DNA of 64,000 nt, taken from Metapseudomonas resinovorans DSM 21078. GTDB lineage: Bacteria; Pseudomonadota; Gammaproteobacteria; Pseudomonadales; Pseudomonadaceae. The stretch spans positions 62,001-126,000 of the forward strand of contig NZ_AUIE01000008.1 in the NCBI RefSeq assembly GCF_000423545.1, written 5' to 3'. The notes beneath the pieces are model-generated. The model saw only the letters and a program-made list of their open reading frames with translations. It did no database searches and was not told the DNA's origin. Below, piece by piece: positions 1 through 9,505 of the stretch. How positions within the stretch are numbered: position 1 is the first letter of the stretch; each line of letters begins with the position of its first letter. The position numbers and the translations under genes were made by a program.

Positions 1-1347
1 GCCAGCGAAGAGCTGAAATCCACCTACCTGCCACCCCTGTACGAGGGCCGCTGGGCCGGTTCCATGTGCCTGACCGAGCCCCACGCCGGCACCGACCTGG
101 GGATCATCCGTACCAAGGCCGAACCCCAGGCCGATGGCAGCTACAGCATTTCCGGCACCAAGATCTTCATCACCGGCGGCGAGCAGGACCTGACCGAGAA
201 CATCATCCACCTGGTGCTGGCGAAACTGCCGGACGCCCCGGCCGGGCCCAAGGGTATCTCCCTGTTCCTGGTGCCCAAGGTCATGGTCAATGCCGACGGT
301 TCCCTCGGCGCGCAGAACGCGGTTTCCTGCGGCTCCATCGAACACAAGATGGGCATCAAGGCCTCGGCCACCTGCGTGATGAACTTCGACGGCGCCACCG
401 GCTACCTGATTGGCGAGGCCAATAAAGGTCTGGCGGCCATGTTCACGATGATGAACTACGAGCGCCTGTCCATCGGTATCCAGGGCATCGGTTGCGCCGA
501 CGCCTCCTACCAGAACGCCGTCGCCTACGCCCGCGAGCGCATCCAGAGCCGCGCACCTACTGGCGCAGTGGCCAAGGACAAGGCGGCTGACCCGATCATC
601 GTGCACCCCGACGTGCGCCGCATGCTGCTGACCATGAAAGCCATGACCGAGGGTGGTCGCGCCTTCGCCTGCTACGTCGGCCAGCAACTGGACCTGGCCA
701 AGTACGCCGACGACGCGGACGAACGCCAGCGCGCCGAAGCCCTGGTGGCATTGCTTACGCCCGTCGCCAAGGCCTTCTTCACCGACACCGGACTGGACAG
801 CTGCGTGCTCGGCCAGCAGGTCTTCGGTGGCCATGGCTACATCCGCGAATGGGGCCAGGAGCAACTGGTGCGCGACGTGCGCATCGCGCAGATCTACGAA
901 GGCACCAACGGCATCCAGGCCCTGGACCTGCTGGGCCGCAAGGTCGTCGCCAATGGCGGCGCCGCGGTGCGCCTGTTCTGTGCCGAGGTGCGCAGCTTTG
1001 CCGGCCAGCCCGGCGCGCCCTATTCCGGCGAACTGCTGGAAGCCCTGCAGCGCCTGGAGGGCACCAGTGAGTGGCTGCTCGACCAGGCCGCCCGCAACCC
1101 CAATGAAGTCGGCGCTGCCTCGGTCGAATACCTGCAGCTTTTCGGCCATGTGGCCTACGCCTGGCTCTGGGCGCGGATGGCCCAGGTAGCCCAGGCGCGC
1201 CGCGAGGAAGACGAAGGCTTCTACGCCGCCAAACTGGCCACCGCCGAGTTCTACTTCCGCCGCCTGCTGCCACGCACCCTGGGCCTGGAAGCCAGCATTC
1301 GCGGCGGCAGCGAGCCACTCTTCGGCCTCACCGCCGAGCAGTTCTGA
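1..1347 (+). CDS. Acyl-CoA dehydrogenase, C-terminal part (5' end outside window)
   Basis: FAD-dependent acyl-CoA dehydrogenase, which makes the trans-2-enoyl-CoA in fatty-acid or related acyl-CoA oxidation. The reading frame is open from base 1, so the gene begins upstream; the first ATG at 64 is internal because the preceding codons (ASEELKSTYLPPLYEGRWAG) continue the family sequence. The segment MCLTEPHAGTDLG is the classic acyl-CoA dehydrogenase signature and the later IYEGTNGIQ carries the Glu expected to be the catalytic base. The long C-terminal extension after that motif fits the roughly 600-residue class. A thiolase follows after a strong terminator, so the two form a beta-oxidation neighbourhood but probably separate transcripts. 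Substrate chain length cannot be read. Confidence 0.93.
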   Translation, partial: ASEELKSTYLPPLYEGRWAGSMCLTEPHAGTDLGIIRTKAEPQADGSYSISGTKIFITGGEQDLTENIIHLVLAKLPDAPAGPKGISLFLVPKVMVNADGSLGAQNAVSCGSIEHKMGIKASATCVMNFDGATGYLIGEANKGLAAMFTMMNYERLSIGIQGIGCADASYQNAVAYARERIQSRAPTGAVAKDKAADPIIVHPDVRRMLLTMKAMTEGGRAFACYVGQQLDLAKYADDADERQRAEALVALLTPVAKAFFTDTGLDSCVLGQQVFGGHGYIREWGQEQLVRDVRIAQIYEGTNGIQALDLLGRKVVANGGAAVRLFCAEVRSFAGQPGAPYSGELLEALQRLEGTSEWLLDQAARNPNEVGAASVEYLQLFGHVAYAWLWARMAQVAQARREEDEGFYAAKLATAEFYFRRLLPRTLGLEASIRGGSEPLFGLTAEQF

Positions 1348-1361
1348 CCCTTTAGCGTGTC

Positions 1362-1396
1362 GCGCGGCCCAGCCGTACTCGGGCCGCGCCTTTTTA
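1362..1396 (+). terminator. Rho-independent terminator after acyl-CoA dehydrogenase
   Basis: Perfect 9-bp stem GCGCGGCCC (1362-1370) and GGGCCGCGC (1381-1389) with a 10-nt loop, followed by CTTTTTAATTT. It lies 15 bases after the stop codon and upstream of the thiolase ribosome binding site. Confidence 0.9.
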
Positions 1397-1434
1397 ATTT
1401 CGTCGTTCCGGCGCCTTTCTCAGGAGATTCAAGC

Positions 1435-2613
1435 ATGCAAGACGTCGTTATCGTCGCCGCTACCCGCACCGCCATCGGCAGCTTCCAGGGTGCCCTGGCG
1501 AACATTCCCGCCCATGAACTGGGCGCTGCCGTGATCCGCCAGCTGCTGACCCAGACGGGCCTCAAGGGCGATCAGGTGGATGAAGTGATCCTCGGCCAGG
1601 TCCTCACCGCAGGCAGCGGCCAGAACCCGGCGCGCCAGGCCGCCATCCTCGCCGGCCTGCCCCATGAAGTGCCGGCCATGACCCTGAACAAGCTGTGCGG
1701 CTCCGGCCTCAAGGCCCTGCACCTGGGGGTGCAGGCCATCCGCTGCGGCGACGCCGAGGTGATCATCGCCGGTGGCCAGGAGAACATGAGCCTGGCGCCC
1801 TACATCCTCCCGGCAGCCCGCACCGGCATGCGCATGGGCCATGCCAAGGCGCTGGACACCATGATCCACGACGGCCTGACCGACGCCTTCAACGTTTACC
1901 ACATGGGCGTGACTGCCGAGAACCTGGTGGAAAAATACGGCCTCACCCGCGACCAGCAGGACGCCTTTGCCGCCGCCTCCCAGCAAAAGGCTGTCGCCGC
2001 CATCGAAGCCGGGCGCTTCACCGACGAGATCACCCCGATCCTGATCCCGCAGCGCAAGGGCGACCCCATCGCCTTCGCCACCGATGAAGGCCCGCGCGCC
2101 GGTACCACTGCCGAGTCCCTCGCCAAGCTCAAGCCGGCCTTCAAGAAAGACGGCAGCGTCACCGCGGGCAATGCCTCCACCATCAACGACGGCGCTGCCG
2201 CCGTGGTCCTGATGAGCGCGGCCAAGGCCCAAGCCCTGGGCCTGCCGGTGCTGGCACGCATCACGGGCTACGCCAATGCCGGCGTCGACCCGGCGATCAT
2301 GGGCATCGGCCCGGTTTCTGCCACCCGCCGCTGCCTGGAAAAGGCCGGCTGGAGCCTCGAAGACCTCGACCTGATCGAAGCCAACGAAGCCTTCGCCGCC
2401 CAGGCCCTGTCGGTCAGCCAGGAACTGGGCTGGGACATGGCCAAGGTCAACGTCAACGGCGGCGCCATCGCCCTGGGCCACCCCATCGGCGCTTCCGGCT
2501 GCCGCGTACTGGTGAGCCTGCTGCACGAAATGATCAAGCGCGATGCGAAGAAGGGCCTGGCGACCCTGTGCATCGGCGGCGGCATGGGTGTGGCGCTGGC
2601 TGTCGAGCGCTAA
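1435..2613 (+). CDS. Acetyl-CoA C-acyltransferase (thiolase)
   Basis: Thiolase of 392 residues, the usual length for AtoB/PhaA-type acetyl-CoA acetyltransferases; it condenses or cleaves acyl-CoA and acetyl-CoA. Start chosen at the ATG preceded by CAGGAG (1421-1426); an upstream in-frame start at 1357 would run through the terminator. The nucleophilic Cys is C88 in [11 protein letters not shown], the second active-site pair is H349 in [10 protein letters not shown] and C379 in CIGGGMG. The upstream acyl-CoA dehydrogenase supports a catabolic role. Biosynthetic (PHB-type) or degradative use cannot be separated by sequence alone. Confidence 0.93.
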   Translation: MQDVVIVAATRTAIGSFQGALANIPAHELGAAVIRQLLTQTGLKGDQVDEVILGQVLTAGSGQNPARQAAILAGLPHEVPAMTLNKLCGSGLKALHLGVQAIRCGDAEVIIAGGQENMSLAPYILPAARTGMRMGHAKALDTMIHDGLTDAFNVYHMGVTAENLVEKYGLTRDQQDAFAAASQQKAVAAIEAGRFTDEITPILIPQRKGDPIAFATDEGPRAGTTAESLAKLKPAFKKDGSVTAGNASTINDGAAAVVLMSAAKAQALGLPVLARITGYANAGVDPAIMGIGPVSATRRCLEKAGWSLEDLDLIEANEAFAAQALSVSQELGWDMAKVNVNGGAIALGHPIGASGCRVLVSLLHEMIKRDAKKGLATLCIGGGMGVALAVER

Positions 2614-2851
2614 GGCACCCGGTAAGGGGCAGCGCTTTGCTGGCCCTCGGCGTCGATATCCAGAAGCGATGACTCCTTCATCCACGTTCGTAGAACGTGG
2701 ACTTACTTTTGGCTCCTTATAAGGGGACGTCTCGGGGGCGGCTGGCCAATCGTAGCTCAGGTGAAATCCAAGAGCGGCGGAGTTGGACTTTCCCTGGTGC
2801 TCATCCGGGCTACTGACGTGTAGGAGCGAGCTTGCTCGCGAAACGGTCGCG

Positions 2852-2918
2852 GTAGGGATGGCAGTTACCCGCCACCCCCCGCACAGATCCGTACGTGCGG
2901 AACTACCGCATACGGCTC
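2852..2918 (-). mobile_element. Group II intron 3' end (domains V and VI) remnant
   Basis: On the minus strand, 2918-2886 begins GAGCCGTATGCGG and folds back on CCGCACGTACGG, the typical domain V with an AGC triad. It is followed by a GGGGGG linker and a short hairpin, TGGCGGG/CCGCCA-like (2874-2859), resembling domain VI, and then CCATCCCTACC, a common 3' end of Pseudomonas group II introns. No reverse transcriptase/maturase frame exists in the adjoining 700 bases, so the copy is truncated. The sequence next to the intron end is a REP-like palindrome (GAGCGAGCTTGCTCGC). Confidence 0.75.
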
Positions 2919-3338
2919 CTGCCTTGGGTATGTGACGCGAAGCGATCATCAGGGTACGGGTGTGCATTCTTTGGGCTGGGTATGTAGTGATCTGTGCGCA
3001 GCCCGAAACGAGACCATTACAGCCGATTTCGCTGGCTGCGTCGTCCGAGAGCCTGGCGCCAGTACCGGCAGATAGCCTTCCTGAATCCACTAGGTTTTGT
3101 ACGAAAAGTCGTCGAGCGAAGGTCAGGCAAAGCGAAATCGGCCGAAGAAGCGCAGTTTACGTGCTGTAAATGAGCATTCTGAGGTCGATTTCAACGCAGC
3201 ATCACGGTGCAGCATGCATGACTCGGGGTCGGGTTGATTCGCCATTTCTTACCAGTATCGAACTTTCATCGACTATCCTCCGCCAGCTTTAACTGGCGCA
3301 CTAAGCGTCCAACCAAGTCACCTTCCGAACTCCAGCAT

Positions 3339-3386
3339 TAAGGGCGATGGTGTCCGCGTACTTTTAAGCGGACGCGATAGCCCTTA
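3339..3386. repeat. Imperfect inverted repeat, possible abutted IS ends
   Basis: Two 19-base arms (3339-3357 and the complement of 3368-3386) share TAAGGGC at the outer end and GTCCGC at the inner end, 15 of 19 positions by eye, with a 10-base spacer GTACTTTTAA. It could be two insertion-sequence termini joined after excision, or a simple hairpin. Confidence 0.45.
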
Positions 3387-3558
3387 TCGCCGGGACGGGC
3401 AGCAAGGTGGCCGGCTCTGATCCCGTCAGCCTCGACGAGTTGACCACGCGCATCGAATCGGCCATCAAACCGGTGCCGGGCGTCTCGTCGGCATTGGGCC
3501 GAGCGATTGACCGGTGGGCGCTACGTCCGCGCGCACCGTTCTGGCGAGGCTGACTGCG

Positions 3559-4935
3559 TTACGGCAGCGTGAGCGATATGAGTGCCGACTCGAAGTTTCC
3601 GCTGTAGGTCGTGCTGCCGGCCGGTACGGACGCCCCGTGTGGCGGAATCGAAACCGTGCCTGCCGGATCCACGAGCGCTCCCGCAGGGGTCGCGACGGTG
3701 AATTTCGGCGCGGACAGTTTCAGCGACGCCGCCAGCAGCGAATACGGCGGGCCCTGGCTCGTCGTCGCCGCAAGCCGCACCGTGTTGTCGGCCGCAGCCG
3801 CGACCCCACCGCCGGTCTCGAAGCCGGTGCCACCCCAGGTTGCTGCATCCGTCACCTTCTTGCCCGTCGATTCCAGGCGCGCGACGAATGCATCCTGGAA
3901 GCCGACGCCCAACACCGTCGTCGTGCCGGCGAGAAGAACCGAGCCGTCGGGCGCCACCGCGATGCCTTCACCGGTGTCGCCGCCCTTGGTGCAGCATTCC
4001 TTGCCGAACAACAAGCTGCCATCGGACCCGATCTTCAGGACCAACGCGGCGATGCCGACGATGCCGCCCTTCGCCGCCTGGATGGCGCCAGCGGTGTATA
4101 TGGACCCATCCGCGGCGGCGGCCATTCCGCCGCGCGCATCCACGACCTCGCCTGCCCCGTACGTCCGTGCCCAGACCAGGTCGCCAGCTGGCGTCAGCTT
4201 CAGCACCATGACATCGAACTGGGAGAGATCGTTTCCCCGCAGTTTCGAACTGGCCGCGTAGATGCTGCCGTCTGGCGAGACAGCCATCGCCTCGAAGCCA
4301 GCGGCATTGTCCCAGAGCCGTTGCCAGACAAGAGTGCCCGTCGGATCGAACTTCAGGACGAACACCCCGGCGGAGCTCGGGCCGAAGCTGGTTGTCCGGC
4401 CCGCGACGTAGACGGAGCCGTCGCTGTGCGTCGCCACCGCGCCGGCACTATCGGACTGGGTACCGCCCCAGGCCCGCACCCAGAGCAGGTTGCCGTTCGG
4501 ATCGAATTTCAGCAGCACGGCGTCTCCGCCACCGTCTGCGGTGATGCCGGCCACATAAACTGATCCGTCGGCAGCGACCGCCACTGACGCATCCGTCACC
4601 CCGACGATGGTCGGGCCGTTCCAGATCCGCTGCCAGACAACCGCTCCATTCGAGAGCTTGACGATGAACATTCGCGTCGCGGGCTGGCCGAACTGGTCGA
4701 AGGCAAAGCTATCCGTCGAGCCGACGAGGTACGCGCTGCCGTCGGCGGCCGTGGCGACAGCAGTTGCGACTTCGGCTCCAGTCCCACCCCATGTTGTCTC
4801 GGTGAGCAAGACCTGCCCGTGTGCCGGCCTTTCTGCAAGTACCAGCAGGACCAAAACCAAGCTTGCAAACAGCGCCTTCCCGACCGCGATTCCATTCCGT
4901 CGTGCTGGCGAGGGACGAACGCAGATATGCGTCAT
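3559..4935 (-). CDS. Exported SBBP-type beta-propeller repeat protein
   Basis: 458-residue protein with a signal peptide (a hydrophobic run around residues 18-35 ending near ERPAHGQ) and then about seven repeats of roughly 50 residues of the kind 'AADGSVYVAG...VLKFDPNGNLLW', the SBBP/quinoprotein-like beta-propeller pattern. No catalytic residues are evident; such proteins are exported or surface proteins of unknown role. The start at 4935 has GGAG 9 bases upstream and puts the signal peptide at the N terminus; a longer frame to 5082 has no such support. It stands alone between mobile-element remnants, and an 11-base direct repeat TAAGCGTCCAA occurs on both sides (3302 and 5124), suggesting acquisition. 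Function unknown. Confidence 0.8.
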   Translation of the reverse strand: MTHICVRPSPARRNGIAVGKALFASLVLVLLVLAERPAHGQVLLTETTWGGTGAEVATAVATAADGSAYLVGSTDSFAFDQFGQPATRMFIVKLSNGAVVWQRIWNGPTIVGVTDASVAVAADGSVYVAGITADGGGDAVLLKFDPNGNLLWVRAWGGTQSDSAGAVATHSDGSVYVAGRTTSFGPSSAGVFVLKFDPTGTLVWQRLWDNAAGFEAMAVSPDGSIYAASSKLRGNDLSQFDVMVLKLTPAGDLVWARTYGAGEVVDARGGMAAAADGSIYTAGAIQAAKGGIVGIAALVLKIGSDGSLLFGKECCTKGGDTGEGIAVAPDGSVLLAGTTTVLGVGFQDAFVARLESTGKKVTDAATWGGTGFETGGGVAAAADNTVRLAATTSQGPPYSLLAASLKLSAPKFTVATPAGALVDPAGTVSIPPHGASVPAGSTTYSGNFESALISLTLP

Positions 4936-5252
4936 GGCGTTTCTCCTGTCAGGAGCGAAAAGGACCTGGACGGCGCTGATGGGATATAGCCGAACCGCTC
5001 GAAGCGTGTCGTCGGCCACCAGCTGCACGCCACGACAGCGCAGTACGAGCAGCACGAAGGTTTCCAGGTTGCCAACTCTCAATTATAAAACAGCGCGCAA
5101 AACCTTCCAGAAATCCGGGGTAATAAGCGTCCAATAGTTTCCCACCTGGGTGTGCAACCATCCCGTCTTTTGGCCGGAGAATCTGGGGGGGGTATCGATG
5201 GGCATAGTTGGCGAAATCCGGCGGCCACGTCAGTGCATTGACCCGCAACCCA
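4936..5252. other. Intergenic scar upstream of the propeller gene
   Basis: No supported gene. Contains the second copy of TAAGCGTCCAA (5124-5134) and, on the minus strand, a short open frame (for example NALTWPPDFANYAHRYPPQ near 5235-5178) that may be a remnant; not recognised. Confidence 0.4.
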
Positions 5253-6011
5253 TCAATTGCCTGCCGAAACGCCCCGATCGATGGCCATATCCGCTCCGGT
5301 GATCGAGCGTGCCGCGGGCTGGCAGAGGAAATACGTCAGCTCAGCGACCTCCTGGGGCTGGATGAAACAGGCTCGATCACCCTGCGGATACTTCGCCAGC
5401 AACTCGCGGTAGTACCCCTCGGGATCGCCCTGGCCGTAGTGCTCGGCCTGGAACTTCAGCATCGGCGTTTCGATATCGCCCGGCGACACTGCATTACAGC
5501 GCACACCGAATGGCGCCAGGTCCAGTGCCAGGGTCTTGGTCAGCAAGGTCACCCCGCCCTTGCTGGCGCAGTAGGCTGCCGCGTTGCGGTTGCCCTGGCG
5601 GCCGGCGTCGCTGGAGATGTTGACGATGGAACCTTGGCTTTCCTTGAGTGACGGGATGGCCGCCGCGCACATGAAGAAGGTGGCCTTCAGGTTCACGTCG
5701 AGGACCAGATCGAAATCCTCCTCGCTGAAACGATCCACTGGCCCTTCGCGCCAGACACCGGCCGCGTTGACCAGGGCATCCAGCCGACCGAAGGCCGACA
5801 GCGTTGCGGCAACGGCGTCCGTACAGGTCGACGGTCGGCGGATATCGCCGGCGAAGGTGCCGCAGGCAGGGAACTGTGCCTGCAATCGGGCCAGGCCCTG
5901 TGCATCCAGGTCGGTGGCGAAAACCTGCCAGCCGCCTTCGATGAATCGCTGTACCAGTGCCCGGCCGACTCCGCCAGCGGCGCCCGTGATCAGTACGACT
6001 TGAGTGCTCAT
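5253..6011 (-). CDS. SDR family oxidoreductase
   Basis: 252-residue classical short-chain dehydrogenase/reductase, NAD(P)-dependent. The TGAAGGVG cofactor loop lies near residues 9-16, an NISS segment follows mid-protein, and the catalytic Tyr/Lys pair is in YCASKGG. ATG at 6011 is chosen because GGGAG precedes it; a GTG at 6032 overlaps the stop of the upstream gene (GTGA) and has no ribosome site of its own. Second gene of a two-SDR operon, divergent from a LysR regulator that probably controls it. The substrate is unknown; such pairs often act on hydroxy or keto intermediates of catabolic pathways. Confidence 0.88.
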   Translation of the reverse strand: MSTQVVLITGAAGGVGRALVQRFIEGGWQVFATDLDAQGLARLQAQFPACGTFAGDIRRPSTCTDAVAATLSAFGRLDALVNAAGVWREGPVDRFSEEDFDLVLDVNLKATFFMCAAAIPSLKESQGSIVNISSDAGRQGNRNAAAYCASKGGVTLLTKTLALDLAPFGVRCNAVSPGDIETPMLKFQAEHYGQGDPEGYYRELLAKYPQGDRACFIQPQEVAELTYFLCQPAARSITGADMAIDRGVSAGN

Positions 6012-6028
6012 GCTGGTTTTTCTCCCGC

Positions 6029-6808
6029 TCACGGCGCCTTGTTTTCGATCAGGCAGTTGCCACCATCCACCACCAGCAGCTCTCCGGTGATGTAGCTGGC
6101 TTCCGGTGATGCGAGAAAGGCCACCGCCGCCGCCACTTCATCCGGGCGCCCCGCCCTGCCGATGGGCACATAGCTCGCGGCGTGCGTTTCTGCTTCCGTG
6201 CTGGAGCCAGTGCCGATCCAGCCCGGTGCCACGCTGTTGACCGTGATGCCCTGGCGGGCCACTTCCAGCGCCAGGCCCATGTTCAGGCCCACCATCCCGG
6301 CCTTGGCCGCGCTGTAGGCCGCTTCGCCGGGATTGCTGCCACGGGTGCCGGTGGTCGAACTGATGTTCACGATGCGTCCGTAACCCCGCGCCTGCATGCC
6401 CGGCAGCACGGCGCGGGTCAGCAGGAACGCCGTGGTCAGGTTGCGGGTGATAGAGAGGTTCCAGGTGTCGAGGTCCATGCTGGCGACCTCGGCGAAGGGT
6501 TCGGGGCTGCCCTGCATGGCCATGCCGGCGTTGTTCACCAGGATGTCGACGCGCCCCCAGAGGGACTCGGCCCAGGTCGCGAGGTCGCGCACCTGCTGCT
6601 CGTCGGTCAGGTCGGCCGCCCTCCCCTCGGCCTCGAAGCCCTCCGCGCGCAGTTCCGCCACCCGCTGGGCGATTCGGGCGCTGCTCGCGGTGACGATCAA
6701 TTTCGCCCCGGCGGCCCCAAGCCGGCGGGCTATCGCCATGCCGATGCCCAGTTCGCTGCCCGCGCCGCTGACCAGCGCCACCTGCCCCTGCCAACCTGTG
6801 TTGTTCAT
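6029..6808 (-). CDS. SDR family oxidoreductase (FabG-like)
   Basis: 259-residue short-chain dehydrogenase. The cofactor motif is SGAGSELGIG rather than TGxxxGIG, placing an extra residue in the loop; NNAG, an NISS segment and the YSAAK catalytic pair are present. Start ATG 6808 is preceded by AGGAGCG. The 3' end overlaps the possible GTG start of the next SDR, so the pair is translationally close. It reads away from the LysR gene at 6904, with a 95-base shared promoter region. Substrate unknown. Confidence 0.88.
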   Translation of the reverse strand: MNNTGWQGQVALVSGAGSELGIGMAIARRLGAAGAKLIVTASSARIAQRVAELRAEGFEAEGRAADLTDEQQVRDLATWAESLWGRVDILVNNAGMAMQGSPEPFAEVASMDLDTWNLSITRNLTTAFLLTRAVLPGMQARGYGRIVNISSTTGTRGSNPGEAAYSAAKAGMVGLNMGLALEVARQGITVNSVAPGWIGTGSSTEAETHAASYVPIGRAGRPDEVAAAVAFLASPEASYITGELLVVDGGNCLIENKAP

Positions 6809-6903
6809 TTCACGCTCCTGACCGTTGATGTCGATGGAGTAGAAATTAGGTGTTCAGACCTGATAGAAAAAGACAACAGTTATCAGGAAAACTGACAACC
6901 ACC

Positions 6904-7806
6904 ATGGCTTTCACCAGCGAATCGCTCAAAGTATTCCTCGCCGTCCTCGAAGCAGGCTCTTTCTCCGCCGCGGCCCGCAAGCTTGGCCGCGTGCCCTCCG
7001 CCGTCAGCATGGCGGTATCCCAGCTGGAGGCCGAACTGGATCTGGAACTGTTCGACCGTTCCACCCGCAAGGCCCTTCCCACAGCGGCCGCTCGCGCGCT
7101 CGAGCCCCAGGCCCGGCAGGTGGCCAGCCAGTTGAACCTGCTGGATGCCCACGCGCTGCAATTGCATCAAGGTCTGGAAACGCGCCTGGTAGTGGCCATG
7201 GCACCGGAACTGCAAACCGGAGCCTGGAGCCGCCCCCTGACAGCCCTGTCCCGTGAGTTTCCGACGCTGCAGATCGAGGTGCGCTCCGCCTCGCAATCGG
7301 AGGCCGTGCGCATGCTGCATGAGGGCAGCGTGCAACTGGCGCTGGTCTTCGAGCGTCCGGGGATCGATGAACGCGAGGCCTTTCTCGAAGCCGGCAGCCA
7401 GTTACTGGTCGCGGTTGCCGCTCCCGGGTATCCAACCGCCACTGAGGGCATGCCGCTGGGCGAAGCGGAGATGGCCACTATCCGCCAGATCATCGTCGCC
7501 TCCGGCGAGCCCACGGCCTCCGACCCGCAGATCGTGCTGTCGCACCGGGTCTGGCTCACCGACAGTTACCTGGCCACCCTCGACCTGGTGCAGGCGGGCC
7601 TGGGCTGGGCCTACCTGCCACAGCCCCTGATCCAGCCGCTGGTTGCCTCCGGTGCACTGGCCGAAGTCCGCTTCGACAACATGGCCAGCCAGATGCGCCT
7701 GTGGGTCGACATCGTCTGGATCAAGAACCGCCCCTTGGGCCTAGGCGCCACGCGCTACCTGGAACTGATGCGCGAGCAACTCAAGCGCGAGCCCGGAAGG
7801 GCCTAG
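6904..7806 (+). CDS. LysR family transcriptional regulator
   Basis: 300-residue LTTR: an N-terminal winged helix-turn-helix (residues about 1-60, FLAVLEAGSFSAAARKLGR...SAVSMAVSQLE) and a periplasmic-binding-protein-like effector domain. Start chosen at ATG 6904 so that the helix-turn-helix begins at the usual distance from the N terminus; the frame extends upstream to 6850 without need. Divergent from the two-SDR operon, the standard arrangement for a regulator of its neighbour. Effector unknown. Confidence 0.9.
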   Translation: MAFTSESLKVFLAVLEAGSFSAAARKLGRVPSAVSMAVSQLEAELDLELFDRSTRKALPTAAARALEPQARQVASQLNLLDAHALQLHQGLETRLVVAMAPELQTGAWSRPLTALSREFPTLQIEVRSASQSEAVRMLHEGSVQLALVFERPGIDEREAFLEAGSQLLVAVAAPGYPTATEGMPLGEAEMATIRQIIVASGEPTASDPQIVLSHRVWLTDSYLATLDLVQAGLGWAYLPQPLIQPLVASGALAEVRFDNMASQMRLWVDIVWIKNRPLGLGATRYLELMREQLKREPGRA

Positions 7807-7825
7807 CGACGACGCAAGCACCCTG

Positions 7826-9355
7826 CTATTTCGAGGCCGCGCTTTCACCGCTCGACGCGACCCCGGCAACGGCCTGCTCGGCCGGCGCGGCGGAGAACGT
7901 CAGGCAGGCATCGGCCACCGGCCCCTTGCGCAGCAGCTTCACGTCCTTGAAGTAGTCCATGGACATCACCCAGGGCATGCCCGGCCCCTGCCGTGGCAGG
8001 TTGGCCAGCACGCGCTGCACATAGCCGGCGCCAAAATCCAGTAGCGGCCGGGTCGGCATGCCCGCTGGCGCCTTGGGTTCGCACACGGTATGGCCGTGGT
8101 CATCCATGTAACCCAGCAGACGGCAGAAGTGCTCGCACAGGAGGCTCACCTTGAGCGTCCAGGAGGCGTTGGTGTAGCCCACCGCGAAAGCGAAGTTGGG
8201 GATGCCGGACAGCATCATGCCCTTGTAGGCCACCGTCTCGTTCCAGGCGATTGGCTGGCCATCGCGGGACAGCTGCACACCACCGAACACCTGCACGTTG
8301 AGCCCGGTGGCGGTGATCACGATGTCCGCCTCCAGCACCACGCCGGACTTCAGGCGCACGCCCTGCTCGGTGAAGCGGTCGATCTGGTCGGTGACGATGG
8401 ACGCCTTGCCGCTGCCCAGCGCCCGGAACAGGTCGCTGTCCGGCACCACGCACAGACGCTGGTCCCAGGGGTTGTAGGGTGGGTTGAAATGCACGTCTAC
8501 CGGATAGTCCTTGGGCAGCGCGCGCGCGTTGACGAAGCGAATGATGCGCCGTGCCGCGTTGGGAAAGCGCTGGCAGAACCGCCACAAGGCCAGCGCGACC
8601 CTGGCGTTCTTGTAGCGCACGATGGAATAGGCGGTCTGCTCCGGCAGCAGCTTGCGCAGCAGCAGCGCAATCGGGTCCTTCGCCGGCAGCGGGATCACAT
8701 AGCTCGGGGTGCGCTGCAGCATGGTCACGTGGGCGGCCTTGTCGGCCATGGCCGGTACCAGGGTCACGGCTGTGGCGCCACTGCCGATCACCAGCACCCG
8801 TTTGCCGGCGTAATCCAGGCTTTCCGGCCACCGCTGCGGATGAATCACCTGCCCCTGGAAGCGCTCGATACCGTCGAAGGCCGGGGAGAACCCCTGGTCA
8901 TAGCGGTAGTAGCCGCCAGCCGAGAACAGCCAGCGGCAGCGCTGGATGCTGCGCTGACCGGTGGCGGCGTCTTCCACCTGCACTTCCCACCACCCGCATT
9001 CGCTGCGCCAGTCCGCCGCAATCACGCGCTGGCCGTAACGGATATGCCGGTCGATCTGGTGCTCGGTCACGGTTTCGCGCAGGTAACTCATGATCGCGCT
9101 GGCGTCGGCTATCGCCTTCTCGTCCTTCCAGGGCTTGAACTCGAAGCCGAAGGTGTAGAGGTCGGAGTCGGAGCGGATGCCCGGATAGCGGAACAGGTCC
9201 CAGGTGCCACCCAGGTCGTTGCGGGCCTCGAGCACCTGGAAGCGCTTGGACGGCTGGTACCGCTTCAGGTAACAGGCGGCGCCGATGCCGGACAGACCGG
9301 CACCGACGATCAACACGTCGAGGATGTCCTGCGAGGGGGTCGATTGCGCGGTCAC
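7826..9355 (-). CDS. Flavin-containing Baeyer-Villiger-type monooxygenase
   Basis: 509-residue FAD/NADPH-dependent monooxygenase. The first Rossmann motif is GAGLSG (residues 18-23), the Baeyer-Villiger fingerprint FxGxxxHxxxWP is present as F166, G168, H172, W176, P177, and a second nucleotide motif GSGATA follows at 191-196. Length and motifs resemble EthA-type enzymes that oxidise ketones to esters. It is a single gene, convergent with the LysR gene. A C-terminal low-complexity tail ([21 protein letters not shown]) is not needed for catalysis. Physiological substrate unknown. Confidence 0.9.
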   Translation of the reverse strand: MTAQSTPSQDILDVLIVGAGLSGIGAACYLKRYQPSKRFQVLEARNDLGGTWDLFRYPGIRSDSDLYTFGFEFKPWKDEKAIADASAIMSYLRETVTEHQIDRHIRYGQRVIAADWRSECGWWEVQVEDAATGQRSIQRCRWLFSAGGYYRYDQGFSPAFDGIERFQGQVIHPQRWPESLDYAGKRVLVIGSGATAVTLVPAMADKAAHVTMLQRTPSYVIPLPAKDPIALLLRKLLPEQTAYSIVRYKNARVALALWRFCQRFPNAARRIIRFVNARALPKDYPVDVHFNPPYNPWDQRLCVVPDSDLFRALGSGKASIVTDQIDRFTEQGVRLKSGVVLEADIVITATGLNVQVFGGVQLSRDGQPIAWNETVAYKGMMLSGIPNFAFAVGYTNASWTLKVSLLCEHFCRLLGYMDDHGHTVCEPKAPAGMPTRPLLDFGAGYVQRVLANLPRQGPGMPWVMSMDYFKDVKLLRKGPVADACLTFSAAPAEQAVAGVASSGESAASK

Positions 9356-9505
9356 GGCGATTCCTTGTGCTTGTTGTCAGGACCATGCGTGGCAAAGCCA
9401 TGCTAGAGGCTAGAGCTGGACTATGGTTCCAACAAGCTCCGCTTCGCACTATCCAAAAGCATGGAATCGCGGTGATGGTCGCCCTCCTGGTATTGCGGTA
9501 TCCGG

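Larger units (their letters stand above)
2614..3558. other. Gene-free mobile-element scar
   Basis: About 950 bases with no convincing gene. It holds a REP-like palindrome near 2823-2842, the 3' end of a group II intron on the minus strand (2852-2918), a self-complementary stretch around 3130-3210 of the kind found at insertion-sequence ends, and an imperfect inverted repeat at 3339-3386 that looks like two abutted element ends. Plus-strand bases 3383-3550 keep an open frame without a start codon (including SLDELTTRIESAIKPVPG), possibly a gene remnant that I do not recognise. Confidence 0.6.

Noticed and set aside
1429-3090. 553-residue minus frame across the thiolase and intron scar
   Set aside because: Antisense to a clear thiolase and continues into the non-coding intron remnant.
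3514-4563. 349-residue plus frame over the propeller gene
   Set aside because: Antisense shadow; the minus frame has a signal peptide, ribosome site and repeat pattern.
4949-5248. 99-residue minus frame upstream of the propeller gene
   Set aside because: It overlaps the propeller leader region with no ribosome site; only a short part looks protein-like, so at most a remnant.
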